The notes beneath the pieces are model-generated. The model ran no database searches. It worked only from the letters and a program-made list of their open reading frames with translations, and had not been told where the DNA came from. Shown here in pieces: positions 1 through 8,438 of a stretch of 44,634 nt of DNA (its first letter is position 1; every line of letters begins with the position of its first letter). The position numbers were made by a program, and so were the translations under genes. Source of the stretch: Bacteroidaceae bacterium. GTDB lineage: Bacteria; Bacteroidota; Bacteroidia; Bacteroidales; Bacteroidaceae. The stretch spans positions 1 to 44,634 of the forward strand of contig CAAGNV010000045.1 in NCBI GenBank assembly GCA_900771425.1. The letters are read 5' to 3'.

Positions 1-73
1 TAAGGGGAAGGTGGCTACATTTGGCGGTCATTTCATTGCTTATACTACATCGGACTATTGTCTGCTCACGAAA

Positions 74-1636
74 TCAGCCTCTGATTGCTTTTTTGAGGAT
101 AGTTGCGGATTTTAGGGAAATATATTTAGCCATTGCACCTGGTCCACCTTCCCACTCTGGCATACTTTCAATGATTTTATAAACAGTACCATCTGTCGTG
201 GTAACCTCTGATGCCGGCACGGATTCGCCAACAACAGCCGTATCAGTTGAAATAGGATAACCTATTACCATAACTGGTGGAATATTAATGCCTGGGACAA
301 GTTCTATCTCAATAGAGGCAGAAGCCCCTACTTTCTCCAAATGAGAAACTGGTGTCTTGAAGGTGTCGAAACCGACATAACTGACCTGCAGGGTTTTCCC
401 ACCCTTTGGTATCTTGACTTCCGCATTTCCGTTTAAGTCAGTAATTCCATTTGCTACGATTCGGTTGTTCTCGTCCAGGATGAGGACATTTGCCATACTG
501 AGATAATCTCCGCCTTTTTCCTTGACATTAACCTTGATTACAGGGTCATCCTGGACAATGGTTTCGTCTGTTTCGTCAGCAACAGAAACCTCCACTGCCG
601 GTTCTGCCGGCGCCGTGGTTTCCGATTGGTTTGTTACTATCTGCACAGGCGACAGCAGAGGTGCTTTCTGTTCTTCAGCCCTCAGTTCTTCTGATACATC
701 GTTGATTATGGCAGGCTTTGCAAAGGCTGCAAGGGCGATGCCGGCAAGCGGAAGGATATAGAGAACCTTCAGACGTGCCATTTTGTTTGATTGTTTTCGG
801 TACATCATAATTAATCTTTTTTTAATTGAACATTGGTTGAAGCCATTGGCGAGAGGCTGCAGTCCAGTGCCTGTGGCTTTATTTATCAAAAGCATTTGAT
901 AGTCCGTAGGATTTGCCCCCGACAGCACTACTGTCTGGTCGGCCTCGTATTCGTGAACGTCACGCATGTCATGACGCAGCATCCACGAGAACGGAAGGAA
1001 CCATAGCATATTGGCGGTGAAGTCACACAGCAATATATCGACCGAATGGCGGTGACGCACATGTGTGAGTTCGTGAGCAAGTATTGCAGATGGTGTTTCG
1101 TTCATGTCGGTTTCGTTCATCACGATCCAGCCGAACCAACTAAACGGAATCTCCACCTTATTATTTATTAGGAGCGTTACGTATTTAGGCATACGGCAGT
1201 CACTGCACCGCTTGCTTCGGGCTATTATCTTTATCAGCAAAAACAGCCTGACGGCATATCGTACCCAGAAAAGCACCAGCCCCAGCGAATATATCAGCAG
1301 AATGACGCGTGTGAGGTTCCAATGTATCGATGCGGTGCCGTCCGACGGAGTGACTGCTACTTCAGGGTACGCACCGACAGCCACTGCACCGGCATCGGCA
1401 TCTGCCGCCTGTGCCGCGATTGATGTTTCAATCTGCGAAAAGCCCGTGGAGGCAATCGTCGCATGCGGAGCAGTGAACTCGCAGAGCGGAATGACCATGC
1501 CAAGCACGAGAATAGCAAGCAACACAGTGCGGTTGAACGTATGAAACGTTTCCTTACGGAGGAACAGACCATACAGGGAATAAAGCAGCGACAGACTTAT
1601 TGCCCACTTCAGTATATAAATAAAGAATGATGCCAT
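74..1636 (-). CDS. BlaR1/MecR1-like M56 family membrane metallopeptidase
   Basis: This is a 520-residue membrane sensor peptidase. Hydrophobic segments lie near residues 5-25, 38-52, 110-138 and 290-305. The zinc motif HELTH is at residues 188-192 in the context AHELTHVRHRH, typical of family M56. After the last membrane segment comes a long periplasmic part; around residues 370-450 it resembles a carboxypeptidase-regulatory-like beta sandwich (NGITDLNGNAEVKIPKGG, then SYVGF). The family senses an envelope signal and inactivates a partner BlaI/MecI repressor by proteolysis. That repressor gene lies 38 bp upstream on the same strand, so the two form a two-gene operon. No beta-lactamase is visible nearby, so the target regulon is unknown. 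The family call is secure; the signal is not known. Confidence 0.9.
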   Translation of the reverse strand: MASFFIYILKWAISLSLLYSLYGLFLRKETFHTFNRTVLLAILVLGMVIPLCEFTAPHATIASTGFSQIETSIAAQAADADAGAVAVGAYPEVAVTPSDGTASIHWNLTRVILLIYSLGLVLFWVRYAVRLFLLIKIIARSKRCSDCRMPKYVTLLINNKVEIPFSWFGWIVMNETDMNETPSAILAHELTHVRHRHSVDILLCDFTANMLWFLPFSWMLRHDMRDVHEYEADQTVVLSGANPTDYQMLLINKATGTGLQPLANGFNQCSIKKRLIMMYRKQSNKMARLKVLYILPLAGIALAAFAKPAIINDVSEELRAEEQKAPLLSPVQIVTNQSETTAPAEPAVEVSVADETDETIVQDDPVIKVNVKEKGGDYLSMANVLILDENNRIVANGITDLNGNAEVKIPKGGKTLQVSYVGFDTFKTPVSHLEKVGASASIEIELVPGINIPPVMVIGYPISTDTAVVGESVPASEVTTTDGTVYKIIESMPEWEGGPGAMAKYISLKSATILKKAIRG

Positions 1637-1674
1637 AATAGAATCAGTTATTGGAAGCCATTAGTCGTTTATTG

Positions 1675-2037
1675 TCAATTGTTTCCACTCTTCAGTTGTT
1701 CAAGAAAGGCCACGAGTTCGTCACGACTGATCTTGTCCTCCTGCACTAGTGCCGACACCACATTCATGTACGACCGGTCAAAATAACGGTCAACGAAGTT
1801 CGTGAACTTCATCTTGCCATATTCGGTCTGAGACACTAACGGCAAATAAATGTAACCGCGTCCTTTGGCTTCGTGCGACAGATAACCTTTCTTCTCAAGA
1901 AACTGGAACATGGTTGCAATAGTATTGACGTGTGGTTTAGGTTCCGGGTAGTTTGCTACGATGTCCTTCGGCGAACAAGGACCGCACTGCCATATCATCT
2001 CCATTACTTCCTCTTCTTTGTTTGTCAGTTTTTCCAT
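1675..2037 (-). CDS. BlaI/MecI/CopY family transcriptional repressor
   Basis: This is a 120-residue winged-helix repressor, the usual length for the family. The N-terminus (LTNKEEEVMEMIWQCGPCSPKDIV) and the wing segment (HVNTIATMFQFLEKKGYLSHE) match BlaI proteins. The C-terminal half should form the dimerisation domain that is cut when the M56 partner is activated. It is the first gene of the pair with the M56 peptidase and has its own promoter at 2080-2111. Repressors of this family usually control their own operon, so an operator near that promoter is expected, but I could not define one with confidence. Confidence 0.9.
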   Translation of the reverse strand: MEKLTNKEEEVMEMIWQCGPCSPKDIVANYPEPKPHVNTIATMFQFLEKKGYLSHEAKGRGYIYLPLVSQTEYGKMKFTNFVDRYFDRSYMNVVSALVQEDKISRDELVAFLEQLKSGNN

Positions 2038-2079
2038 ATTACTGTGCTATTGATTCAACTATTTTTTTAGTTCACATGG

Positions 2080-2111
2080 CAAAGGTAAGTAGAATAAATG
2101 AAACCACCAAA
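2080..2111 (-). promoter_or_regulatory. Promoter of the blaI-like/M56 operon
   Basis: On the minus strand TTTG (2111-2108) is followed after 20 bp by TACCTTTG (2087-2080). This matches the Bacteroidetes -33/-7 consensus (TTTG, about 19 bp, TAnnTTTG). It lies about 43 bp upstream of the start codon. Confidence 0.75.
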
Positions 2112-2342
2112 CAATTTGCAAAGTTTTTAACGAAAATTTTAGTCGAACAGTCGTTTCATCTGGTTTTGAGCCACATTTCATGCTGTTTCGGGAGGTCACA
2201 CGACAGCGTAATGCACCATGAGGCCACTATATCTAATCAGTTTCGCTGCTCTGTCTCACGATTGCCCCATGCAGACTTTATCCGCCGTGACCTTCGTAGT
2301 AAGCCCGACAGTAACCGGGATATTACGTTTACCTTACGGCTG

Positions 2343-2442
2343 AAAAACTACGACCACGTCGGTGTAGTAATATACTGCGGCGCGACAGTACACTACTGCG
2401 ACGCGGTAGTAAGCCACACCGACGGTGCAGTAAATTACCTAC
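2343..2442. repeat. 21-bp-period array of alternating inverted arms (array R1)
   Basis: Imperfect units start at 2343, 2364, 2385, 2406 and 2427. Inside them the short arms TAGTA (2365), TACTG (2373), CAGTA (2386), TACTG (2394), TAGTA (2407) and CAGTA (2428) alternate in orientation. They are separated alternately by 3 bp and 8 bp, so 5+3+5+8 gives 21 bp. The outer units are degenerate. The array lies between the rfbA terminator and the blaI-like promoter. Confidence 0.6.
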
Positions 2443-2510
2443 TGCGTGTCGAAGCAATATGCAACTGACAGATGGAGTGTTCGGAATGAAGTATTAGAGG
2501 ATAAATAACG

Positions 2511-2553
2511 ACAGGCAACATAACTCGTCGCATCACGATATTATGTTGCCTGT
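2511..2553 (-). terminator. Hairpin terminator downstream of rfbA
   Basis: ACAGGCAACATAA (2511-2523) and TTATGTTGCCTGT (2541-2553) form a perfect 13-bp inverted repeat with a 17-nt loop. It lies about 145 bp past the rfbA stop codon. There is only a weak T-rich tract after it, so it could also be a processing or stability hairpin. Confidence 0.6.
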
Positions 2554-2591
2554 TCATGGTTCCGTTCATTATGACTATTTGGTCTTACGTC

Positions 2592-2656
2592 AGTCCCAAG
2601 CAGGTGGGACTAGAGTACCAAGCAGGTGGGACTGGAGTACCGAGCAGGAAGTACTG
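2592..2656. repeat. 22-bp tandem array of small palindromes (array R2)
   Basis: Three consecutive 20-bp palindromes lie at 2592-2611, 2614-2633 and 2636-2655, each with the same six-base centre AGCAGG. Their arms are AGTCCCA/TGGGACT, AGTACCA/TGGGACT and AGTACCG/AAGTACT. The first two 22-bp units (2597-2618 and 2619-2640) differ at one base. The array lies in the rfbA 3' region, before the hairpin terminator. Confidence 0.75.
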
Positions 2657-2698
2657 GCTGCACACTTGCATGCATAACCTATAGGATATGTATCTTTA

Positions 2699-3574
2699 CT
2701 ACTTATCAGCCAAGCGTAGCAAGTACTGTCCGTATTGGTTTTTCTTCATCGGCTGAGCAAGTTCTACCAAGAGGTTTCGGTCGATCCAGCCTTGTCGGTA
2801 GGCAATTTCTTCGAGGCATGCGATCTTGACGCCAGTACGCTTCTCAAGCACTTCGATGAACGTACTTGCTTCGGAGAGCGAGTCGTGGGTTCCGGTGTCG
2901 AGCCATGCGAATCCCCGTCCGAGCGTCTGCACTTTGAGTTCGCCCTGTTTGAGGTAATGTTGGTTCACGGTGGTTATCTCCAATTCGCCGCGAGCCGATG
3001 GCTTGATATGCTTCGCCACTTCGACGACACTGTTCGGATAGAAATAAAGTCCTACGACTGCATAGTCCGACTTCGGATGTTCGGGCTTTTCCTCGATGCT
3101 GAGGCAATTGCCGTCGCTGTCAAACTCTGCTACTCCATAGCGTTCGGGGTCGCTTACCTGATAGCCGAATACCGTTGCCTTATTCTCGTTTTCGGCATTC
3201 ATGACAGCCCTCTTCAGTTCTTCTTCGAAACCAACCCCGTGGAAGATGTTGTCGCCAAGGACAAGACAGACTGAGTCGTCGCCGACGAAGCGTTCGCCGA
3301 TGATGAATGCCTGAGCCAGACCGTCGGGCGAAGGTTGCTCGGCATACTCGAACCGTACGCCGTAGTCGCTGCCGTCGCCAAGCAACCGCTTGAAGCCTGG
3401 CAGGTCGCACGGAGTCGAGATGATGAGTATATCGCGTATGCCCGCCATCATCAGTACCGATATGGGATAATACACCATCGGTTTGTCAAAGATAGGTATG
3501 AGTTGCTTGCTGACTCCCTTCGTGATTGGGTAAAGGCGCGTGCCGCTGCCTCCTGCCAAGACTATTCCTTTCAT
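2699..3574 (-). CDS. rfbA: Glucose-1-phosphate thymidylyltransferase
   Basis: This 291-residue enzyme makes dTDP-glucose from dTTP and glucose-1-phosphate, the first step towards dTDP-rhamnose and other deoxysugars for surface polysaccharide. The N-terminus has the nucleotidyltransferase signature (KGIVLAGGSGTRLYPIT, then SKQLIPIFDKPMVYYP), and VLGDNIFHG carries the metal-binding aspartate. I chose the ATG at 3574; the frame extends three codons further to a TTG, but the protein family begins at MKGI. The usual partners rfbB, rfbC and rfbD are not adjacent. It follows the DUF4491 gene by 70 bp on the same strand and may be co-transcribed with it and the Lrp regulator. Confidence 0.95.
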   Translation of the reverse strand: MKGIVLAGGSGTRLYPITKGVSKQLIPIFDKPMVYYPISVLMMAGIRDILIISTPCDLPGFKRLLGDGSDYGVRFEYAEQPSPDGLAQAFIIGERFVGDDSVCLVLGDNIFHGVGFEEELKRAVMNAENENKATVFGYQVSDPERYGVAEFDSDGNCLSIEEKPEHPKSDYAVVGLYFYPNSVVEVAKHIKPSARGELEITTVNQHYLKQGELKVQTLGRGFAWLDTGTHDSLSEASTFIEVLEKRTGVKIACLEEIAYRQGWIDRNLLVELAQPMKKNQYGQYLLRLADK

Positions 3575-3644
3575 AGCGATCAAGGTTGTTTAGTCCGTTG
3601 CCATTGCCATTCTACTGCAACGGATTGGTTATTGATTATCGGCA

Positions 3645-3938
3645 TCAACGGTCGTTGCGTCGGTTTGGATTGCGAGGAAACCACCCCTTTTCTACGCGCT
3701 TCTTCTGGTCGTACAGTTCCTTTATTGTCCAGAACGACGAGAAAGCGAACACACCGAGAAGCGATGCCCAGAATGTGCTTTCGACAAACAGCGAGGCGAC
3801 AGTTCCGCCGATTCCTATTAAAAGAAATACCCACCAAAACCGTGTACCTGTGTAGTACTCGGTCTTGATGACTATTGGATGAAACACTCCTATTATAATA
3901 AAGGTGCAGATGCCGATTAACAGTCCTTCAATATTCAT
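3645..3938 (-). CDS. DUF4491 family small membrane protein
   Basis: This 97-residue protein has about three hydrophobic segments (near residues 5-20, 35-52 and 55-75). The N-terminus reads MNIEGLLIGI, followed by an FHPIVIKTEYYTG motif and FWWVFLLIG, which I recognise as DUF4491, a Bacteroidetes membrane family of unknown function. The frame extends to a GTG at 3953, but the ATG at 3938 fits the family start. It lies 18 bp downstream of the Lrp gene on the same strand, suggesting co-transcription. No function can be assigned. Confidence 0.8.
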   Translation of the reverse strand: MNIEGLLIGICTFIIIGVFHPIVIKTEYYTGTRFWWVFLLIGIGGTVASLFVESTFWASLLGVFAFSSFWTIKELYDQKKRVEKGWFPRNPNRRNDR

Positions 3939-3956
3939 GACCCGACTCAGCACTTA

Positions 3957-4418
3957 TCAATCAATATCGATAGGTATCTGTCGCTTGATACTCTGCTCGA
4001 GTGATATGAGGGTTTCGGTTGAACTAACGCCTGAAATACCCTGAATCTTGTTGGTCAGGATGTCCATGAGTTGTTCGTTGTTACGTGCATATAGTTTTAC
4101 GAACAAGGTATATGGACCTGTGGTGCTGTGGCATTCCACGATTTGCGGAATAGCCTCAAGCTGACGGATTACGTCGCGGTACATAGAACCTTTCTCAAGC
4201 GTAATGCCCACGTAAGTACACGCATTGTAGCCCAGAGTCTGTGGATTGACGAAATATCCACTACCCGTGATTACGTCATTATCAATCAAGCGCTGCACAC
4301 GCTGATGAATAGCAGCGCGTGACACCCCACATTCAGCAGCAACGTCCTTGAATGGTATGCGTGCGTTCGATGCGATGATTTCTAATATTTTTCTGTCGAG
4401 ATTATCAATCTTCTCCAT
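3957..4418 (-). CDS. Lrp/AsnC family transcriptional regulator
   Basis: This 153-residue protein has the full Lrp architecture. An N-terminal winged helix-turn-helix at residues 5-60 reads LDRKILEIIASNARIPF, then SRAAIHQRVQRL. It is followed by a RAM/AsnC ligand-binding domain at about 70-145 containing the turn STTGPYTLFVKLY. Such proteins form octamers or higher oligomers and sense amino acids or related small molecules. It is the first gene of a likely Lrp-DUF4491-rfbA transcript and has a good promoter at 4474-4503. The ligand cannot be read from the sequence. Confidence 0.92.
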   Translation of the reverse strand: MEKIDNLDRKILEIIASNARIPFKDVAAECGVSRAAIHQRVQRLIDNDVITGSGYFVNPQTLGYNACTYVGITLEKGSMYRDVIRQLEAIPQIVECHSTTGPYTLFVKLYARNNEQLMDILTNKIQGISGVSSTETLISLEQSIKRQIPIDID

Positions 4419-4473
4419 ATCCAGATTGGTGTTCGAGTGTTGTTTATATTAGTTTGACTTTACAAAAAGTAAG

Positions 4474-4503
4474 CAAATGTACGGGTTTTATTTCAAATGT
4501 CAA
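4474..4503 (-). promoter_or_regulatory. Promoter of the Lrp-family regulator
   Basis: On the minus strand TTG (4503-4501), 19 bp, then TACATTTG (4481-4474), a match to the Bacteroidetes consensus. It lies about 55 bp upstream of the start codon. Confidence 0.7.
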
Positions 4504-4638
4504 TAACTTTTGCAAATTATTTTTACATTTACCATCACATTTGCCAATAATGAGCCAAATCGCGTGCAATATGTAAAGTAGAAATGAATCCTACCTCACA
4601 TTTTGCCCAACAATGATTTCGAACGGCCAAATCAGCAA

Positions 4639-7131
4639 TTACAGATGAAGACGGACGTCGATGCCCAGCTGGAAAGGTTTGCCATGTTGCTCGTATGCAC
4701 GGTCCATCGACGTAAAATAGAATGTATTGTACTTCTCGCCAAAGAGGTTGCGCACGGAACATTGCAGCTCAAGCGCATTGAAGCCGAAAACGACACGTGC
4801 ACCGAAGAGTGAATAATAGTCCTGCGACGCATCGTTTGCCTCCGTCCAGTAAATGCGACCTGCTCCGGCATAGTTGGCACCAACGGTGACAGAATGGAGC
4901 GACAGCATACTGTATGTGTGAGGCAGTCGGAAAGTATAGGCGGCATCGACATTGACGGTATGTTTCGGCATGAAAGGCACATAATTGCCCTTGCAGTCGA
5001 TGACACTGCCATCAGACTGACAGTCAAGGTAATTGCGCAGCGTGGCATGGGTGTAGCCATAGTTTGCCATGACTGTGACGTTAGGCGTAGGCATTGCCTT
5101 TACGCTCAGTTCGCCTCCGAGCGTACGGCTCCTGCCGGCATTGACGGTGATGCGGCCGAGTCCAGAAGTAGTCATCTGAGAGAGTTGTAAGTCGCGCACA
5201 TCGCTGACGAACAGACTTGCGTCAACCTCCAGACCTCGTGCCACCGTGAGGTGAGTACCTACCTCGTAGTTCCAGGCATATTCAGGACGGAACAGGCATG
5301 CATCTGACACATTGCCTATTCCTCCGTCGGCCATCGTATTGAGTATATTGGCAATCTTATCCTTAACGTTAGGATCCTGAACATAATTTGCCATAATCGG
5401 CAACGTGACGTCACGCACGTCGGTCATCATGTCGGCTGTCATCTGACCACGCATCAGTTCGCTTATATTCTGAATGTTATAACCGCCCGAACGATACCCA
5501 CGGCTGACCGTGGCATACACGTTGCCACAAGGCAGTTTATAGGTCAAGGCAAAGCGTGGAAGGAACTGCAGGTAATCATGGTCGAGACTGCCGTCAACAG
5601 CATTTGCCACATTGTAATCGGTCGGTTTCACCATCTGTATGTCCCTGTTCATCATGCCGGTGAGCTTGCCATTAAGGCCATAGGTGTGACTGAAGTTATA
5701 CCATGAGCGATAATCCATCCACATCTTCTCATAATCAAGTCGGAGCCCGAGTGTAAAGTCCAACGACCTGAGACCGAAGACATTCTCGAACACGCTCTGA
5801 TGAAACAGTGCAGTGGTCAGCATCGGAGTTTCGAAGTCGTTGTCGAACAACAGGTTATTGCCGTTGATATGGTCGTCAAAGATGAAGTTCATGGTCATCG
5901 GTCCCATCGACACCGGAGGCATATTGGCGTTGGCATTGGTATTGATTATCGAGTTAAGCCATTCGACTCCGTCCTTGCGGAAGTTGACGGGAGCCTTGGT
6001 GTTGAGCCACTGATATGCAAACGATGCGCCGGTCACCCATGTCCATCGGTTAGGAGCATACGGCGACACCGCACCCGCCACGTGCTTCTTCAGCGTTAAT
6101 TCTTCGGAAACGGTATTGAGACGCTGGCGCTGTTCAAGCGAATATATGTCATCCTTAATGAAGTCCTGATCCATGAACATACGGTCGGAAACGTTCTGCC
6201 ATGCCGTGACCGAATAAAACGTCAGACAATCCTTTATATCGTATTTAGCATTGAGTCCGGCATTGAGCAGACTACGGCGATAGCGGCCTTCGAGGTTACT
6301 CGATATCTGACCGACAAGCGGTTCGTCAGCAGGCACGGACGGTTTTGTAAGGAAATAAGGGTAAGCCCCTTCATCAGAGTATTCGTAATTGACCTTCATG
6401 TCGAGAGTCAACCCTTCAGGCTTAGAATAAATGCCTCGCAGATGACCACCGCCGCTTCGGGTAAAATCCACCTTCTCGCCTGTTGTGCTGTTAGTGAAAT
6501 ATCCCTGACCATTCTCAAAGAAAGCACCTGCACTCATGCTTACGTTGCCAAGCATCAAGTCATAGTTGTTAACCGACACGCGGTGACGTCCCTCCTGCGT
6601 AAGCATACTGTAACTGATGTCGGTACCATCATAGACATCAGGACTTTTGGTATAGACACGTACCAATCCGCCCATGGTGTTGCGACCATAAAGCGTTGAC
6701 TGCGGACCTCTCAGCACATCGATTCGGGAGATATTGTCGGCAAGGCTGAAATCAAATGCCGTCTTGTCGTAATATGGGACATCATCGACATACATGCCTA
6801 TGGCTGGAGTACCGATGCGCGAACCTATACCCCTGATATATATGGCACTGGTAAGGCGTGAGCCATAGTCCGGCATGAAGAAGTTTGGCACGAGCGAACT
6901 CACGCCCTTCAGCGAGTTGATGCCGGCAGCACGCAACTGGCGGCCAGCAACCATACTTACGCTTGTAGGTTGAGAGCGCAGAGAACCATTATCCTTAGGG
7001 GATGCAGTGATGCTGACTTCTTCAAGTTCTACGTCGTAACCAAGTGAGTCAGATTCTGTCTGACCATCAAAGCCAGCGGCTTCGCTCACGACAAAAGGAG
7101 CAAATGCCATCAAGAGTGAGAAGATATTCAT
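4639..7131 (-). CDS. TonB-dependent outer-membrane receptor
   Basis: This is an 830-residue outer-membrane receptor. A signal peptide occupies about residues 1-19 (MNIFSLLMAFAPFVVSEAAG). A TonB-box-like stretch (LEEVSITASP) is followed by a plug domain at roughly 40-160 containing IDVLRGPQSTLYGRNTMGGLVRV. A 22-strand beta barrel ends in the expected alternating C-terminal strand (GIDVRLHL). I chose the ATG at 7131 because it starts a signal peptide and follows a good promoter at 7164-7194; the longer frame would place the promoter inside the gene. No SusD-like partner or N-terminal carboxypeptidase-like domain is present, so a siderophore or cofactor substrate is more likely than a glycan. 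The substrate is not determined. Confidence 0.93.
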   Translation of the reverse strand: MNIFSLLMAFAPFVVSEAAGFDGQTESDSLGYDVELEEVSITASPKDNGSLRSQPTSVSMVAGRQLRAAGINSLKGVSSLVPNFFMPDYGSRLTSAIYIRGIGSRIGTPAIGMYVDDVPYYDKTAFDFSLADNISRIDVLRGPQSTLYGRNTMGGLVRVYTKSPDVYDGTDISYSMLTQEGRHRVSVNNYDLMLGNVSMSAGAFFENGQGYFTNSTTGEKVDFTRSGGGHLRGIYSKPEGLTLDMKVNYEYSDEGAYPYFLTKPSVPADEPLVGQISSNLEGRYRRSLLNAGLNAKYDIKDCLTFYSVTAWQNVSDRMFMDQDFIKDDIYSLEQRQRLNTVSEELTLKKHVAGAVSPYAPNRWTWVTGASFAYQWLNTKAPVNFRKDGVEWLNSIINTNANANMPPVSMGPMTMNFIFDDHINGNNLLFDNDFETPMLTTALFHQSVFENVFGLRSLDFTLGLRLDYEKMWMDYRSWYNFSHTYGLNGKLTGMMNRDIQMVKPTDYNVANAVDGSLDHDYLQFLPRFALTYKLPCGNVYATVSRGYRSGGYNIQNISELMRGQMTADMMTDVRDVTLPIMANYVQDPNVKDKIANILNTMADGGIGNVSDACLFRPEYAWNYEVGTHLTVARGLEVDASLFVSDVRDLQLSQMTTSGLGRITVNAGRSRTLGGELSVKAMPTPNVTVMANYGYTHATLRNYLDCQSDGSVIDCKGNYVPFMPKHTVNVDAAYTFRLPHTYSMLSLHSVTVGANYAGAGRIYWTEANDASQDYYSLFGARVVFGFNALELQCSVRNLFGEKYNTFYFTSMDRAYEQHGKPFQLGIDVRLHL

Positions 7132-7163
7132 TATTTCAGTCCGAATTAATACTATTTCGGCTG

Positions 7164-7194
7164 CAAAGGTACGACTTTTCCGTGGATTACACAA
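7164..7194 (-). promoter_or_regulatory. Promoter of the TonB-dependent receptor
   Basis: On the minus strand TTG (7194-7192), 20 bp, then TACCTTTG (7171-7164). It supports the start at 7131, giving a leader of about 25 nt. Confidence 0.75.
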
Positions 7195-7275
7195 TCATCA
7201 TTTATTAGGAGAGCTCACACGCCACTCTCCGCCTCGCACAGTCAAGGGTTTCCATGTTTCGTCACACAACAAGGC

Positions 7276-7566
7276 TCAGACCTCAATTGGTTCGAGTATC
7301 TCTTCGCCTGCAAACTCGCGTTTATAGAACATCGGATAACCCAAGCAGGCAGGCATCTCATCGGTATTGATGCGTCGCAGGAACGAGAACTCAGGAGCAC
7401 CGAAGTCGAAACTGCGGCCGTAAAGCAGTATCCGTCCGTTCTGATTGTCTATGAGCCAGAAGCCTCCACCGTGGCAGGTGTCGTCGCCACGAGGCAAGAG
7501 ATCCATGTGAAGTCTGACATCGCCAAACTCCAACGTTCCATCTTGTGTGATTATGAACTTGTTCAT
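7276..7566 (-). CDS. Conserved-looking hypothetical protein, 96 aa
   Basis: I do not recognise this 96-residue soluble protein. It has no signal peptide or membrane segment and is rich in aromatic residues and glycine (GGGFWLIDNQNGRILLYGRSFDFG), suggesting a small beta-rich fold. It starts 11 bp after the nitroreductase stop codon on the same strand, so the two are almost certainly co-transcribed and may act together. The ATG at 7566 is well placed. A plausible terminator-like inverted repeat with 6-bp arms is at 7208-7230. Confidence 0.7.
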   Translation of the reverse strand: MNKFIITQDGTLEFGDVRLHMDLLPRGDDTCHGGGFWLIDNQNGRILLYGRSFDFGAPEFSFLRRINTDEMPACLGYPMFYKREFAGEEILEPIEV

Positions 7567-7577
7567 TCGGAATATGT

Positions 7578-8090
7578 TTATAGTTTAGTCACGATGACAT
7601 CCATCGCCTTACGGTTCTTTGGTTTGCACTCTGCATCAGGTGCAGGATGACCTATCGGGATGAGAACCGCCGCCTCTTCATTGTCAGGCAATTGAAACAA
7701 TTCATGGCAAAGTTTAGCATCAAAATTACATACCCAGCAAGTACCAAGTCCAACTTCAGTTGCTGCAAGACAGATGTGTTCCGTGGCAATGGCTATGTCG
7801 ATGTCGCCATGAGCTTTTTGATCGTACTTGCGTACCCAAGCCTCATCGTGACAGATGCAGCAAATGATGTACATAGGTGCGGTACTGAACCACTCACGGT
7901 CGTAACACTTCTGCAGTTTTGCGCGGTCATCAGAGTTAGTCACAATGTAGAAGTGCCAAGGCTGGAAGTTCACAGCAGATGGTGCCAAGCGTGTGCACTC
8001 CAAAACATAAGCCAGCTGTTCGTCGCTTACGGGTTCGTCAGTATATTTCCTGACTGAAAAGCGTTTGGATGATAGTTCCTTAAATGTCAT
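7578..8090 (-). CDS. Nitroreductase family FMN-dependent oxidoreductase
   Basis: This 170-residue protein is a short-form nitroreductase. The N-terminal SKRFSVRKYTDEPVSDEQL and the LAPSAVNFQPWHFYIV segment form the FMN phosphate and isoalloxazine binding site. GLGTCWVCNFD and PIGHPAPDAECKPKNRK match the family's C-terminal part. These enzymes use NAD(P)H to reduce nitro compounds, quinones or other acceptors; the physiological substrate is usually unknown. It is the first gene of a pair with the hypothetical protein downstream. No convincing promoter was found in the 115 bp before it. Confidence 0.92.
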   Translation of the reverse strand: MTFKELSSKRFSVRKYTDEPVSDEQLAYVLECTRLAPSAVNFQPWHFYIVTNSDDRAKLQKCYDREWFSTAPMYIICCICHDEAWVRKYDQKAHGDIDIAIATEHICLAATEVGLGTCWVCNFDAKLCHELFQLPDNEEAAVLIPIGHPAPDAECKPKNRKAMDVIVTKL

Positions 8091-8205
8091 AGAGAAGGAA
8101 ATATGTCATTTGTTTAATGCCAATATCAAATGAGACAATGGAATGGCAACCTTTTACCCCACAATATGGCAATCAGATAGATTATGAATAACTAAAGAGA
8201 AAGTG

Positions 8206-8433
8206 TTATAATGCGGACGGTTTGTTCCATTCACCCGCAAGTACCTCACCTGCATGCTTCTCGCTAAACTCGCGATTGATGTCAGCCAACTCCTTCTTAC
8301 CCATTATGTAGTCGTCGTACAAGTCATCCATCTCGCACCCCTCGCAGTCGTCAAACCCAAAGTCTAACGCATTTTTCACAATATCAATGCGCTCCGACAC
8401 GGTCGTATCCTTAATCAAAAGTGATTTCGCCAT
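8206..8433 (-). CDS. Small hypothetical protein with MAKSLLIKDTT N-terminus
   Basis: This 75-residue soluble acidic protein begins MAKSLLIKDTTVSERIDIV and continues with a Cys-containing loop (DDCEGCEMDDLYDDYI) and a GKKELADINREF helix. From memory, small proteins with this layout (MAKSLLIKDTT..ER..IV, a CxGC loop, a DYI.GK.EL.EIN segment) are widespread in gut anaerobes without known function. It follows the 230-residue gene by 5 bp on the same strand, so the two are translationally close. Its first 11 residues are identical to those of that neighbour. No function can be assigned. Confidence 0.7.
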   Translation of the reverse strand: MAKSLLIKDTTVSERIDIVKNALDFGFDDCEGCEMDDLYDDYIMGKKELADINREFSEKHAGEVLAGEWNKPSAL

Positions 8434-8438
8434 TGTTG

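Noticed and set aside
1..73. A gene end downstream of the M56 peptidase
   Set aside because: Only short frames without features are visible in the 73 bases before the window edge.
1953..2468. Plus-strand open frame of 171 codons
   Set aside because: It overlaps the blaI-like gene antisense, crosses its promoter and runs through repeat array R1; the translation has no family features.
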